Shown: positions 31,634-40,522, numbered from the stretch's first letter. The stretch is 64,000 nucleotides of DNA from Carpediemonas membranifera (GCA_019828565.1 JAHDYR010000015.1:496001-560000), one strand, 5' to 3'. Notes: generated from the letters alone by a model not told the origin. Made by a program: numbers and translations.

Positions 31634-33063
31634 AGCGGGCTTCTCTCCAGTACACCTTCGTTGTCCATGATTGTGAGGGGGGGCAGTAAGATGCCCTTCA
31701 TGCCCAACAGAACCTCCCCGAACCCGAAGCCGATGCCGAAGCGGTGTCCGTTGTCCGGGACTACGAGGATCCTGTCGCCGACTTCCCTGCTGACGTCCCT
31801 TGCGTCCCCGATCGGGTACGTGCCGAAGATCTCAAAGGTGTCCCTCCTTGTCGCGAATTCCGGGCCTCCCATGATATCCATGCCCGGCTCCGCCTTCCCG
31901 ACTGCTTCCATGGTCTTGTCGAGTGCCTTACCCATGTAGTGGTAGACGTCTGGGGTGCTCATCCTCTCCTTGCATAGGGCCCTGATCCTGGCTGTGAAGA
32001 CTACTGTATCCGCCAACCCACAGTGGTAGCAACCCGCGGTGTGTCTGTGGTACGGACAGACTCCCTTGGGCTCGCTCCTGTTCTGCCATCCATTTGACCA
32101 TGTTGTTACTGCTTCCAGGTAGTTGGCCTTGTCGAGGTTGTCCCTGAGGTTTTGGCCAGCCTCCTCCTTGCCGTTTTTCTCCAGGATCTCTGGTAGCTTC
32201 TTCTCGTCCACCAGCCTAGCTTGGAAGAATTCCCTGGTTCCTTGCTCCAGTCCATTTGTGGGGTTCGTGAGGAGGAAGCTTTCCATCTCCACCCCCTTTG
32301 CATACATGATTATCTTCCAACCCTCCGACCTTTCGATCCTTGCCAGCTGAGCCGCCAGGCGGTTGGCCCAGTCCCTGAAAGTATGTATGTGCTTCTCATA
32401 CTCGATCGGCGGCCGCCCCGTCCCGACCTCCACGAAGGTGGCCGGCGGCAGCCCCGTCACTGCCCATGCCGTGTACCTCGCTTGGTCCATGCTTGCTGCC
32501 GGTATGTCCTGGTAATACAGGCCATGCCCGTGTCCAAGAATGTCCCCAGTGCTGAGGTCAAAGAGTACGATCCCGCCCTCAACCGGGATGGCAGGGATCC
32601 CTGCCTTCTTGACGCCAGGGTCTGCGCACTCGAAGTCGATGGCTCCGATCACCAGTCGTTTCTCCTTGTCCTTTCTAGGCATCCTCGGCGGCTGGCTGCT
32701 GACCTTGTTTGAGTCGACCTCCTCGTCCTGGTCGATCTTGCCTTGGTTGGCCCCGACCATGTCCTTGTTCACTTCCAGGAGGCTGTCGTCGAGGCTTCTT
32801 CTGCCGGGCATGGTGGCCTGCTGGCGTCGTTCCTCCTTGTCCTTGACATGTTGCTCCTCGTCTCCGTCGATGACCGTGCTAGCGGACGACCTGTCCAGAT
32901 CGGCATGTTCGTCCCTATTGCTGCGGACCGAGGTGGCCTTGAGCACTTCCAGCCTCACCTTCCGGAACGGCGGCTCGTTGCTAAGGGGGTCTCCTCCCCT
33001 TCGCCCAGGATATTGGTTCTGCCCTTCAGGTAGATCCCTGACTTGTTCCATGCTGCCTGCCAT
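31570..33063 (-). CDS. LINE-B ORF1b: DEDDh/Maelstrom-like exonuclease domain
   Basis: ATG 33063, 497 codons, intact. After a charged leader comes KRLVIGAIDFECAD (Exo I, D-x-E, near residue 140), then GGIVLFDLSTGDILGHGHG, LPPATFVEVGTGRPP, MYAKGVEMESFLL (Exo II position) and GVCPYHRHTAGCYHCGLAD. The last gives C-x2-H, then C, then H-x4-D (Exo III). About 150 further residues follow (GDRILVVPDNGHRFGIGFG). LINE-A ORF1b has the same motif order at low identity, so the domain is conserved across two LINE families. The Exo II residue is Glu instead of the usual Asp. 3'-5' exonuclease activity is an inference. Confidence 0.7.
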   Translation of the reverse strand: MAGSMEQVRDLPEGQNQYPGRRGGDPLSNEPPFRKVRLEVLKATSVRSNRDEHADLDRSSASTVIDGDEEQHVKDKEERRQQATMPGRRSLDDSLLEVNKDMVGANQGKIDQDEEVDSNKVSSQPPRMPRKDKEKRLVIGAIDFECADPGVKKAGIPAIPVEGGIVLFDLSTGDILGHGHGLYYQDIPAASMDQARYTAWAVTGLPPATFVEVGTGRPPIEYEKHIHTFRDWANRLAAQLARIERSEGWKIIMYAKGVEMESFLLTNPTNGLEQGTREFFQARLVDEKKLPEILEKNGKEEAGQNLRDNLDKANYLEAVTTWSNGWQNRSEPKGVCPYHRHTAGCYHCGLADTVVFTARIRALCKERMSTPDVYHYMGKALDKTMEAVGKAEPGMDIMGGPEFATRRDTFEIFGTYPIGDARDVSREVGDRILVVPDNGHRFGIGFGFGEVLLGMKGILLPPLTIMDNEGVLERSPLWTIMEEPRLTSSAWYASGRA

Positions 33064-33785
33064 ATGGCCGGGGCCTCCGGTGTCTGAAGCCTGAGGATGT
33101 CCCTAGCCTCCTCCATGAAGCGGCTGATGGACCATGCTGACGTGTCGCTTAGCTCTAGGATGACCCTGTACTTGCCGTCCTCTTGCTCGTAGGCCACTCT
33201 GGTGACCGGGCCTTGGTTTGCCGGATCCCATACCTTGTCGTAAGGCACGCCTTCTACGGCCTCGTCTCCATGAGCCCCTGATACCAGTATGAACGACCCT
33301 TCGGCCTTCTTGACGCTGTCCCTGTCTACATCCCATTCGATGGGCCCATCTTCCTTCGGCTTGAGGATCGCCGTCTCGATGTCCTTCTCAGATGGCCATC
33401 TTGCCATGCCAGTGAAGCCCGCTTTCAGCGTCTTGGGCTCCAGTGCCTGTGCCATGTCCTTTGCTTCCTCGTCTCTGGGGTTGAGCGCCTCTGTGAGCAT
33501 GTAGAAGAGGTCGCGGAGGCCGTGGATGCCGCATGGGTTCCTGAGGATGATGTCCTTGTTGTCAGTGACGCCGGTTGCGAAGAGGATGCGTCTGGCGTTC
33601 ATGATTACTTCCTTGCGTCCTTTGGAGTTCGCATTGAGCGACTTTCCTGTAAACTTGCCTGTTCTACGAAGAAGTAGAGTCCTTGAATCGTTCCTTTCAG
33701 CGAGGAAGCTGTCCAGTAGTTCCCTGATGTCCTCCCACTGCTTCTGCGTGGAATCCCTGATCCTTGTCGGTATTTCTACCTGCAT
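32955..33785 (-). CDS. LINE-B ORF1a
   Basis: The first in-frame ATG is 33785; the frame is open slightly further. About 277 codons. N-terminal helical segment (STQKQWEDIRELLDSFLAER), then a basic stretch, and a C-terminal part with ARDILRLQTPEAPAIWQAAW that parallels LINE-A ORF1a. The last 109 nt overlap ORF1b. No known domain is recognised. Confidence 0.65.
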   Translation of the reverse strand: MQVEIPTRIRDSTQKQWEDIRELLDSFLAERNDSRTLLLRRTGKFTGKSLNANSKGRKEVIMNARRILFATGVTDNKDIILRNPCGIHGLRDLFYMLTEALNPRDEEAKDMAQALEPKTLKAGFTGMARWPSEKDIETAILKPKEDGPIEWDVDRDSVKKAEGSFILVSGAHGDEAVEGVPYDKVWDPANQGPVTRVAYEQEDGKYRVILELSDTSAWSISRFMEEARDILRLQTPEAPAIWQAAWNKSGIYLKGRTNILGEGEETPLATSRRSGR

Positions 33786-33958
33786 TGTTGAGTGCAAAAT
33801 TTCTCCCCTTTCCTAGTCCATAAACTGGGTCGGAATTTTTGGGTCCGAAAGTCGGGCCACATGTACATATCCGGGTGAGGTCTCCGTCCAGGCCTTCCAG
33901 TTTCTCCCATTGTCCATGCTCCGTACTATATAGGCCATTCTTTCAAAAAGGCGCGGTC

Positions 33959-34387
33959 CTAAAAATGCGTCGCCCTTTTCTGAGTAACGGGGCCTTTCTG
34001 TGTAGTTGTTGTTGCTTTGTTCGTAGTCTCCTTTTTAGCCTCTATCGACGGCCCCTGTTTCCCTTTTGTGCTGCCCTTCCTTCCTTGTGGTCTTGACAAA
34101 ACCATGTAGCCGCCGGTGCTAGCACTGGCCCTCGACGGTTGTTTTCCTTTTCCTTGTAAACATACGTTCCATGAAGACACTTTGATTCCTTGGTATGGGC
34201 GTGGAGCTCCCACTCGCGCCCAGCGGTATGCCCTGATAGCAACCCTTGAATGTTCAGACAGGAGGCCAAGGCCGCTCCTTCTGAGCTCCATGGGGCACTG
34301 CCCTATCCATATAGGCCAGGCCTGTTGGTCCTTGTCCATCCATGATCGAAGTGTTTCCACTTTGCTGAAATCATTGGTGAACTTCAA
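33959..34387 (-). CDS. LINE-B ORF0, 5'-truncated
   Basis: The frame is open from the junction at 34387 to the stop at 33959; upstream it runs by chance through the LTR. It has KVETLRSWMDKDQQAWPIW, then RVAIRAYRWARVGAPRPYQG and a Lys/Thr-rich C-terminus, and lines up in position and pattern with LINE-A ORF0. The true N-terminus is missing. Confidence 0.5.
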   Translation of the reverse strand: MKFTNDFSKVETLRSWMDKDQQAWPIWIGQCPMELRRSGLGLLSEHSRVAIRAYRWARVGAPRPYQGIKVSSWNVCLQGKGKQPSRASASTGGYMVLSRPQGRKGSTKGKQGPSIEAKKETTNKATTTTQKGPVTQKRATHF

Positions 34388-34410
34388 ATCAAAACGTGGA
34401 ATACTAGTAT

Positions 34411-34535
34411 TGTGGTTCGTTTGACGAACTATGTTTACAAGAGGAGAAGACTCGACACAATGGTGTCGAGGAGAAACTCCTTGACTAACTAATATCATAT
34501 ATAAATCTGTGTAATCTTGGGTGAGACCCATGACA
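34411..34535 (-). repeat. Third chromovirus LTR with 23 bp of leader
   Basis: Identical to the other two LTRs. On the element strand it is followed by the same leader as the 22-kb copy (34388-34410), after which LINE-B begins. Its outer flank is CCCCC (34536-34540), matching the flank of the LTR at 5007. These two LTRs therefore look like the ends of the original insertion into island gene 1. Confidence 0.9.
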
Positions 34536-34540
34536 CCCCC

Positions 34541-34814
34541 GCTGAACAGGCTTCGTCGTGTCCGAGTCCACCAATGCTGCAGACAAGCTCGCTCATGGTT
34601 CGCCATTCGCAGCCACATGGAGGCAAGGCACCAATTCCATGCCACGGCGGCGGTGGTGCGCCTCTTCCAGGAGCTCGTTGACGAGATGTGGCAGTACGTC
34701 AACGATTATACGGCTTTGGCATGGGACGAAGAGTCTGGGGTGATGGTTTGCGAGTTGGCAGACATGGGTGAGGAGCTTGTTTGCTGCATTTGCGGTCATG
34801 CACGCGCTGAGTAG
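34541..34814 (+). pseudogene. Island gene 1, probable 3' part
   Basis: A frame reading RLFQELVDEMWQYVNDYTAL, then MVCELADMGEELVCCICGHARAE and a stop at 34812-34814. If the CCCCC duplication is collapsed, this frame is one base out of phase with 2750-5006. One extra C in the C run would join them; otherwise a stop follows immediately. It ends in CCICGH. It could also be a separate short gene. Confidence 0.45.
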
Positions 34815-34865
34815 TGAGTAAAGGAGTTTTATTGGTCAGTACATCCCATTTGGTGTGTTTCCCCC

Positions 34866-34897
34866 AACTACCAATTTTTTTTTCAACATTGGTAGTT
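34866..34897. promoter_or_regulatory. AACTACCA/TGGTAGTT inverted repeat upstream of the gene at 34938
   Basis: Perfect 8-bp arms (34866-34873 and 34890-34897) flank a T-rich loop. They are followed by TTTCACAATTTTCACATTACG. The same arms occur at 40492-40522, just upstream of the ATG at 40528. A common regulatory site of the island is inferred. Confidence 0.45.
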
Positions 34898-34937
34898 TCA
34901 CAATTTTCACATTACGTCACTTGTTTGGTGAAAAACA

Positions 34938-35862
34938 ATGGAAACGCCACTTCCGACATGGCTGACGATGAATTTATCGCAACACAAGGCCTATATTCAA
35001 TATGTCAAGCTTTCAGACAAGTCTGAGCTCTTGCCGTCTGTCAGGGCCTTCTTCAACAGAGATCTGGCGACTTCGAACCTCGACTGTCTGAACTACTCAT
35101 TCGTCATGTATGTCAGACCCACTACACTTCTTGTTAACACAGTCTCATCGCAATTCGTGGGGTTGAGATGGACAACATCAAGGCTGCATGCCTTCTCTTC
35201 CGCGAGTCGTACAGGGAGGGGCAGACCCTGAGCGGACAACTGCACCAGGAGCGGTTTGTCATCGGCTTACGGACAGCCGTCTCCTGCAGAGGTCTTGGGT
35301 TCGCGAGGGTGCTTCTTAGCATAGCATCTGCCGAAGAACTCGTCCGACTGCAGTGCGACAAGCGACTCCAGGACATGTATGCGTCCTTTGGCCTCAAGGA
35401 GTCATCGGACCCGTCGCAGGTCGAGCAGCTGGTGGACACGGGGGCAACCCACTTGCCATTGTCACGATGGAGGGCACGATGGGTCCCAACAAGTGGACCA
35501 ACCTCGGCAAGAGCCTGACAGAGTGCTGTGGGATGATAATGCAAGGCTCTACGTTGATCCGCGTGACCAACCATGGTAATAGACTTGATCAGCACGCTCA
35601 TGGGATGCCTGCTTCCGACAAGAGGAGTGTTGACTCGTTCGTGGAACGCACCCGTGTGTCCGTGCGCCGTGAACGTGCGGCAAAACAGCCTAACGTCACC
35701 CGCATCAGGCAGAAGTTGATGATTATCCGCCATTACAACCTTCGTTCTTTCACGCTGGTCAAAGAGATCAAGGAAACGAGGACCGAGATGCGTAAGGAGA
35801 AGAAAGCCAACTTCTGGGACAGTGAATGGAATATTTCCGTTGAGGATGACGAAGAAGTGTAA
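34938..35862 (+). CDS. Island gene 2: unknown protein with a 35-nt intron (one frameshift)
   Basis: Exon 1 is 34938-35107, followed by a 35-nt intron 35108-35142 (GTATGT...ACACAG). Exon 2 reads in frame into MDNIKAACLLFRESYREGQT. A frameshift near 35440 moves the rest into the frame with NPLAIVTMEGTMGPNKWTNL and the stop at 35862. About 295 residues. The C-terminus is basic and helical, ending in an acidic tail. No family is recognised. It ends 24 bp from the stop of the next gene on the other strand. Confidence 0.65.
35108..35142 (+). other. 35-nt spliceosomal intron
   Basis: GTATGTCAG...TTAACACAG. Removing it keeps the frame, whereas reading through it breaks the protein pattern. It resembles the intron at 37399-37435. 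Confidence 0.65.
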
Positions 35863-35886
35863 ATGAAATGAAAATAAAACAAGAAT

Positions 35887-36648
35887 TTATAGCTCCTGTG
35901 CCGAACACTCTAAGTAGTAATTCATGATGGCTTGGTATACCTTGCGACGCAGCACATCACGCGATTCTGCCTCAGCACGTTCCGCATTCCGCTTGGCAAT
36001 GACAGAAGTGAGCTGACTGAGTGTCTTAGCCTCCTTCTTCAGAACTCTGGTGGGTCTGGCGAAGATGAGATCCGCGTCGCGGTCACGGCAAGGCTTGCTC
36101 AGGACGAGCTTGACGTCATCGACCGTCACACCGCACGATGAAGCAGCGAAGGCATGGACCTTAGCCCGGTAGGCGATGGGAATGCGGTGAAAGGCATCAT
36201 CCATCTCGCGGACAGTCGCGATGAGTGGGTCGTCCGTGTCCAGCTCATCTGTCTGGGCGTCAAGACTGAGGAGAGCCTTGAAGCGGTGACGCTTGTCCTC
36301 ATCACCGCCTCCCTGCCACTTGCGGCTGATCTCTTCGACCGACTGGAGATTGCCGTAGAGCTTGTCCTTCTTCAAGGAGGCTACTTTCATTTTAGGGACC
36401 TCGGCGGCAAACTTCTGGCTGAAGTCGACAACCCATCCGTTTGCGCGGGTAATATCGTCATTATTAAGGAGGAAATTGCTGATAAAGGTCTGAACGATCT
36501 CGATGGGCGTCTTGTGAGCTTTTCGGGCTGTTTTCGTGGACTTGTTGGACTTGCTCTGGCTCTTTTGCTGCGCTTTCTTGCCAAGAGCCATTCTCCTCTC
36601 CTTTTGAGCTTCAGTGGCCTGTATATTGCCTTGTTTACTTCTTGCCAT
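35887..36648 (-). CDS. Island gene 3: unknown basic protein
   Basis: ATG 36648, 253 codons. The first ~50 residues are Lys/Gln/Ser-rich (KKAQQKSQSKSNKSTKTARK), like a disordered nucleic-acid-binding or nuclear-localisation segment. The rest is helical (IEIVQTFISNFLLNNDDI, MKVASLKKDKLYGNLQSVEE). No known domain is seen. Upstream on its strand is TTTCACATTTTCACACGC, like the motif before gene 2. It is convergent with gene 2. Confidence 0.7.
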   Translation of the reverse strand: MARSKQGNIQATEAQKERRMALGKKAQQKSQSKSNKSTKTARKAHKTPIEIVQTFISNFLLNNDDITRANGWVVDFSQKFAAEVPKMKVASLKKDKLYGNLQSVEEISRKWQGGGDEDKRHRFKALLSLDAQTDELDTDDPLIATVREMDDAFHRIPIAYRAKVHAFAASSCGVTVDDVKLVLSKPCRDRDADLIFARPTRVLKKEAKTLSQLTSVIAKRNAERAEAESRDVLRRKVYQAIMNYYLECSAQEL

Positions 36649-37331
36649 CGTTGTTTCCTTAAAATGCGTGTGAAAATGTGAAATGAACTGTGACTCTCGA
36701 CATTGCTGCGCAGCTATGGTATTCCAACGGCACAGAACGGGTTTATAGCATGCATATGATCCATTCTGGTGCCTTTATCCTCTATAACCAACATCAGTCC
36801 ATCAAAAATGAATCTTGCAACAGAATACTCATCCACACGCATCGAGAACGAAAAAGAAGCATATAACCAACATCAACAACCTAATAGAAGGCTGCATGCA
36901 AGCGTAGAGCTCTCCTAGTCAATTCTTCATTTTCACCACCATCGATCTCCACGTCAGGATGAAACCGTGCGCCCAAAAGCTCAGAGATGCCGTTATAGAT
37001 GATATAACGACGTCTCTGAGCTTTTCAGCGATTTCAGTTTCTGGCCATGGATAAGCTACAAATCCTGTCAATGTTGTCCTCAGAGGACACTGAAAAATTT
37101 AATCTGTGTCCTCTGAGGACCAAATTGACAAAATCGAAAATGGAGCGATGAGATGCCCATCGAAAAACGGCCAAAAACAGCGCAGGTGCAGAATGAGCTG
37201 AAAATCGGCCAAGGGGGTAGCTCTTGGGTCTTTATGGCTGATCGGAGGTATTTACATGACAGCTGGCAATATTTATTGAGATAAAACGTATTTCATTTTT
37301 TCGAGAAAGTCTTCTGAGGACCAAATTGACA
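36649..37331. promoter_or_regulatory. Divergent intergenic region between island genes 3 and 4
   Basis: 683 bp. It holds the TTTCAC motif for gene 3, a perfect 15-bp inverted repeat with a 15-nt loop (37076-37090 and 37106-37120), and a 19-bp direct repeat CTGAGGACCAAATTGACAA (37113-37131 and 37314-37332). The second copy ends at the gene 4 ATG. No gene is seen inside. The repeats look like binding sites of one regulator; the function is inferred. Confidence 0.5.
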
Positions 37332-39509
37332 ATGGTTAACGAAGACATCATCTCTCTCGGCAAACTGAAGGAGACAATGCTTGCTCCTGACGATTCTGGT
37401 ATGTCACTTTCATTTTCACGGTCCTATTTACACAGATGATTCATTCCGTGCATACGACGCCCTTTCGTCCACAAAGAGCCGTATAACCTGGCTGCAAGAT
37501 CACGGCATCGTCTCTGATGACCCTCTGTTCTTCGTTTGCGTCCGTCTGATCAGCATTCGTACGATCAACGTTGTTTTCGGGTTCCCGTTGAAGCGCACTT
37601 TAAGCCAGCACGTTCACGACTATGGAGTTGCCAAACTACGCGCGATATGTGACGCAACTAACCGCAACTACCTCTGCGAGGTCGACTTTGACTCTCCCGA
37701 CACAATTGAGGCATTCCGACGGAAGTTTTGTGACCACTTCACCGCCAAATCTGTTCATAAGGCTCTAGTCGGCGTCGACTCGCTCCCTGTTGAGAAGCAG
37801 GTTGAGATTTACCGCGCATTCCACCTTGTGTTGCGCCACAAGGACTCGAAGAAACTCGATTCTCGTGTTCCGGCAGGCCAATTTGGCCAGTTTATCGCCC
37901 ACGCCCAGCTCAGCAAGAAGCTGTCCTTCGCTGGCTCAGAGAAGCTGGCCGAGGAGTTGGCTAAGATCGGTTCGCTCGATCCGTCAGCTCCTCTGAAGAG
38001 GAAGATCGCTCGTCTTGAGAAGGAGCTCGCCTCATCGACTGCTGCTCTGATGAAGGTCCAAGAGGAGTTAGTCCGGGCCCAGGACCACTCAGCAGCAGCC
38101 ACCAAGCCTTCTGCCGTCGTTGCTGCCCCTCAGCCGCTTCCGGTTGTCGACGCAGAGTCCACGACACACGATGAATTTTCCGACACTGACGAGTCCGAGT
38201 CTGATGACCACTCTGAACCGGCCGCCATGCAGGGTGACGGCGTTCCTTTGCCCCAGACTGATCAAGACATCGACGTAGAGTCTGATGTGGACGACACAGA
38301 CACCGTTGGTTCTCTCCTTCAGCAGCTAGACGACACCATTGCAGGCCTTGATGATGTCCCTGAGTCTGTGCGCTTGTTGGAGCAGTACGAGCCCCTTGAT
38401 AAAACGGCTTGCTGAGGAGAGGGAGGCGAGGGAGGCGCTTGAACAGGCTAACAGAGAGTCTGAGGAGTCCCAGAAGAGACTTGAAGCTGAGTTAGGTCAG
38501 CAGAAGGCCGAGGATCAGGCGATCCATCAGTTTACTCAAGCAGAGTTGGCACGCGCGAGTGAGGCTGGGCTTGAAGCGCTCGCCGATGAACTCGAGGACA
38601 ACTGGGCTGAGCTTGTCAGGCGCGCCGAGGAGGCAACAGTGGAGCTTGACCGCTACGTTCCTCTCGCTGCCTTGATGGTACTGTTCCAGAGGAACAATGT
38701 GACTGGAGCCTTATGGACTCGGATCAATAGCACCATGATGAGGTACGGGGGCCAGAAGTTCATAACGGTCCCACCTCTCGACCTCGGTCTGTCGCCAGAG
38801 ATGAAGGCTATCATCAAACAGCACTCTCCGACGCCTGCCAATGTTCCCCCCTATGCAGATATACTTACGGAGCGACGTTGATAGGCAGAAGTACATCGAC
38901 GTGGAGTACGACAAGGTAGGCGAGCGAGTTCTCAAAGATCGTAAGAGTTGGCGGAAGATTGCAGTCAACCCGGATGGATTGTGCATCGGCTACTGCCTGC
39001 AGAAGGTTGAGAATGGCGAGTTCGACAAGAAGTTTGCGGCAGAGGAAGTGGCAGCAGTGAGGGAGGAGGTGCGCGCCTGGGGATTCTCCGATGCTGGCGA
39101 GAGGCTGAGGCTTGAGACGTCTAACGTGTTCGTGCCCACCCTGATGTTCGACGATGCCACTGATTGGTACAGCAACTTTGGTGTCATGGCCTGGTCAGCT
39201 CTGAAGAGCAAGACTGTAGTCGTTATCTGGGTCAAGATGCTGACGTACCATGACAAGTATATTGTGCGGATGCATTTGACGGAAGTTTATGAGTCCGGCA
39301 TGGTCCGGCGTGGATCTGATGAAGATGTGGCTGCGGCGCAAGCTATTGTGGTCGTCAAGGATGAGCATGCGACGCTATTTGTCCGCAAACGTTCAAAGGG
39401 TGGTAAGAGAAAGGCTCATACGACTTATATCAAGCGCAAGGCAGTCGATAAGGATCGCGAAAAGAGAGTTGTTGATGCCGAGGACGTTAAGCGTGGAGTT
39501 CCCGAGTAA
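37332..39509 (+). CDS. Island gene 4: coiled-coil protein with C-terminal OTU-like protease domain (intron, two frameshifts)
   Basis: The ATG at 37332 begins MVNEDIISLGKLKETM. A 37-nt intron (37399-37435, GTATGTCAC...CACAG) joins it in frame to DDSFRAYDALSSTKSR. The N-terminal 200 residues are globular, then comes a coiled coil (LKRKIARLEKELASSTAAL), an acidic linker, and a second coiled coil in a new frame from about 38400 (LAEEREAREALEQANRESEE). After another shift near 38860 the last domain has NPDGLCIGYCL, a central strand region (DWYSNFGVMAWSAL, TVVVIWVKM) and DEHATLFVRKRS. D-G-x-C plus a late His is the OTU cysteine-protease pattern, but the match is partial. It ends 27 bp from the SET gene stop. 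About 700 residues. Confidence 0.55.
37399..37435 (+). other. 37-nt spliceosomal intron
   Basis: GTATGTCACTTTC...TTTACACAG. Splicing restores a longer N-terminus with an upstream ATG. The donor matches the 35-nt intron at 35108. Confidence 0.65.
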
Positions 39510-39536
39510 AAAAAGAGATGTTTTGACATTTTTAAT

Positions 39537-40346
39537 TCATTTCTTCCGCTTCTTGAGTGCCGGATACTGCTCCAGGAACCTTGTGAGATAGTTTGGATGA
39601 GAAATGGGCAGACTCGGGAACCTAGCAATGGTTAAGACCTCACCCGCATCAAAGAAGATCTCGCCGTAACTGATACGAAGAAACTCTTCGGCCTGAATGA
39701 CGTTCGTCGACTCAACCGCAAGGACTGGAAGGTCCTTGAGCAAACGGTTGGTGAACTGGCAGTTGGTGTCACTCTCACTGTGGTTGATGAGGTGTACACC
39801 AATGCCTTCACCTTCGCCGGCGTCGACGTGAATGTTGCTAGCGTCGAATGAAATGCTGTGTAAAGGCATAATGAACAATGAACAAACACCATGTTGCTGT
39901 TATTCGCGTGGTAGTCCTCGTCGGACACAATCCTACCGGCGTAAATGCCGAGGAGCTTTCCGGGCTCAATTGCGGCAGTTGCAATGAGGCCTCTACCCAC
40001 GTCCGTGTGGTCGGGGAGCCAGACAAGGCTGCACCTCAACGGCAATGGAGGGGTGGGTCAGCCGGGTGGATAACCAACTCGGGGGTTCGAGGGGAGGAAG
40101 GTCCTTCTCGGCCTCCTTAAGCTCCCTGATCGACTCCTCGGGAGTGTTTGGGTAGATCGCGGCGACCAGATCCGGATGCAGTGCCTGAGTATGCACAACG
40201 GATTCAATGATGGAATCTTCGCTTGAGGAATCCTCCTGAGAATCATTTGAAGGCGCAGACGGCGGCGTCTTGCCCGCAGTGGACGTAATGGGTATTCTGA
40301 TACCCCCAGGCTGCGGCTTTGGTGGGAGCGCCTTTCTTCTCGCCAT
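39537..40346 (-). CDS. Island gene 5: SET-domain protein (intron, one frameshift)
   Basis: ATG 40346. The N-terminal ~100 residues are Pro/Ser-rich. A frameshift near 40040 leads into the SET start TDVGRGLIATAAIEPGKLLG and IYAGRIVSDEDY. A 32-nt intron (39887-39856 on the minus strand, GTTTGT...ACACAG) joins to SFDASNIHVDAGEGEGIG. Then come HLINHSESDTNCQF (the N-H-S cofactor motif) and FLRISYGEIFF (the Y-x-x). It ends at 39537 with a Lys tail. SET enzymes transfer methyl from S-adenosylmethionine to protein lysine. No post-SET cysteines are seen, as in the short virus-type SET proteins. Convergent with gene 4. Confidence 0.75.
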
Positions 40347-40491
40347 CTGATTTTTTTTGCAAACGGACACGCGGTATTTCTCGGGATTGATGGGGCCGTC
40401 TCACACCGTAAAGGACACACATACAATATCTTATCTGTAACACCAGAATGCTTGCTTATTGTGGTCCATATCCTTCCCTGCTGGTTCGGCC

Positions 40492-40522
40492 AACTACCAG
40501 TGTTGGAAAAAAAGTGGTAGTT
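40492..40522. promoter_or_regulatory. AACTACCA/TGGTAGTT inverted repeat upstream of the gene at 40528
   Basis: The same 8-bp arms as at 34866-34897 (40492-40499 and 40515-40522), ending six bases before the ATG. Confidence 0.45.

Larger units (their letters stand above)
25724..34387 (-). mobile_element. LINE-B: APE-type LINE, 5'-truncated (8.7 kb)
   Basis: On the minus strand: partial ORF0, ORF1a, ORF1b (exonuclease-like), ORF1c with coiled coil, spacer, ORF2, 3' UTR and (TTTC)n tail (25724-25738). The 5' end is cut inside ORF0 at 34387, right beside the 23 bp that follow the third chromovirus LTR. No target duplication was found, so the boundaries look rearranged. Confidence 0.88.

Noticed and set aside
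5007-34535. A simple tandem of two complete chromoviruses sharing an LTR
   Set aside because: The 22385-34387 interval lacks chromovirus gag-pol; it contains another gypsy fragment and LINEs.
35134-35733. 199-codon minus-strand ORF
   Set aside because: Opposite island gene 2, whose plus-strand frame is supported by a spliceable intron.
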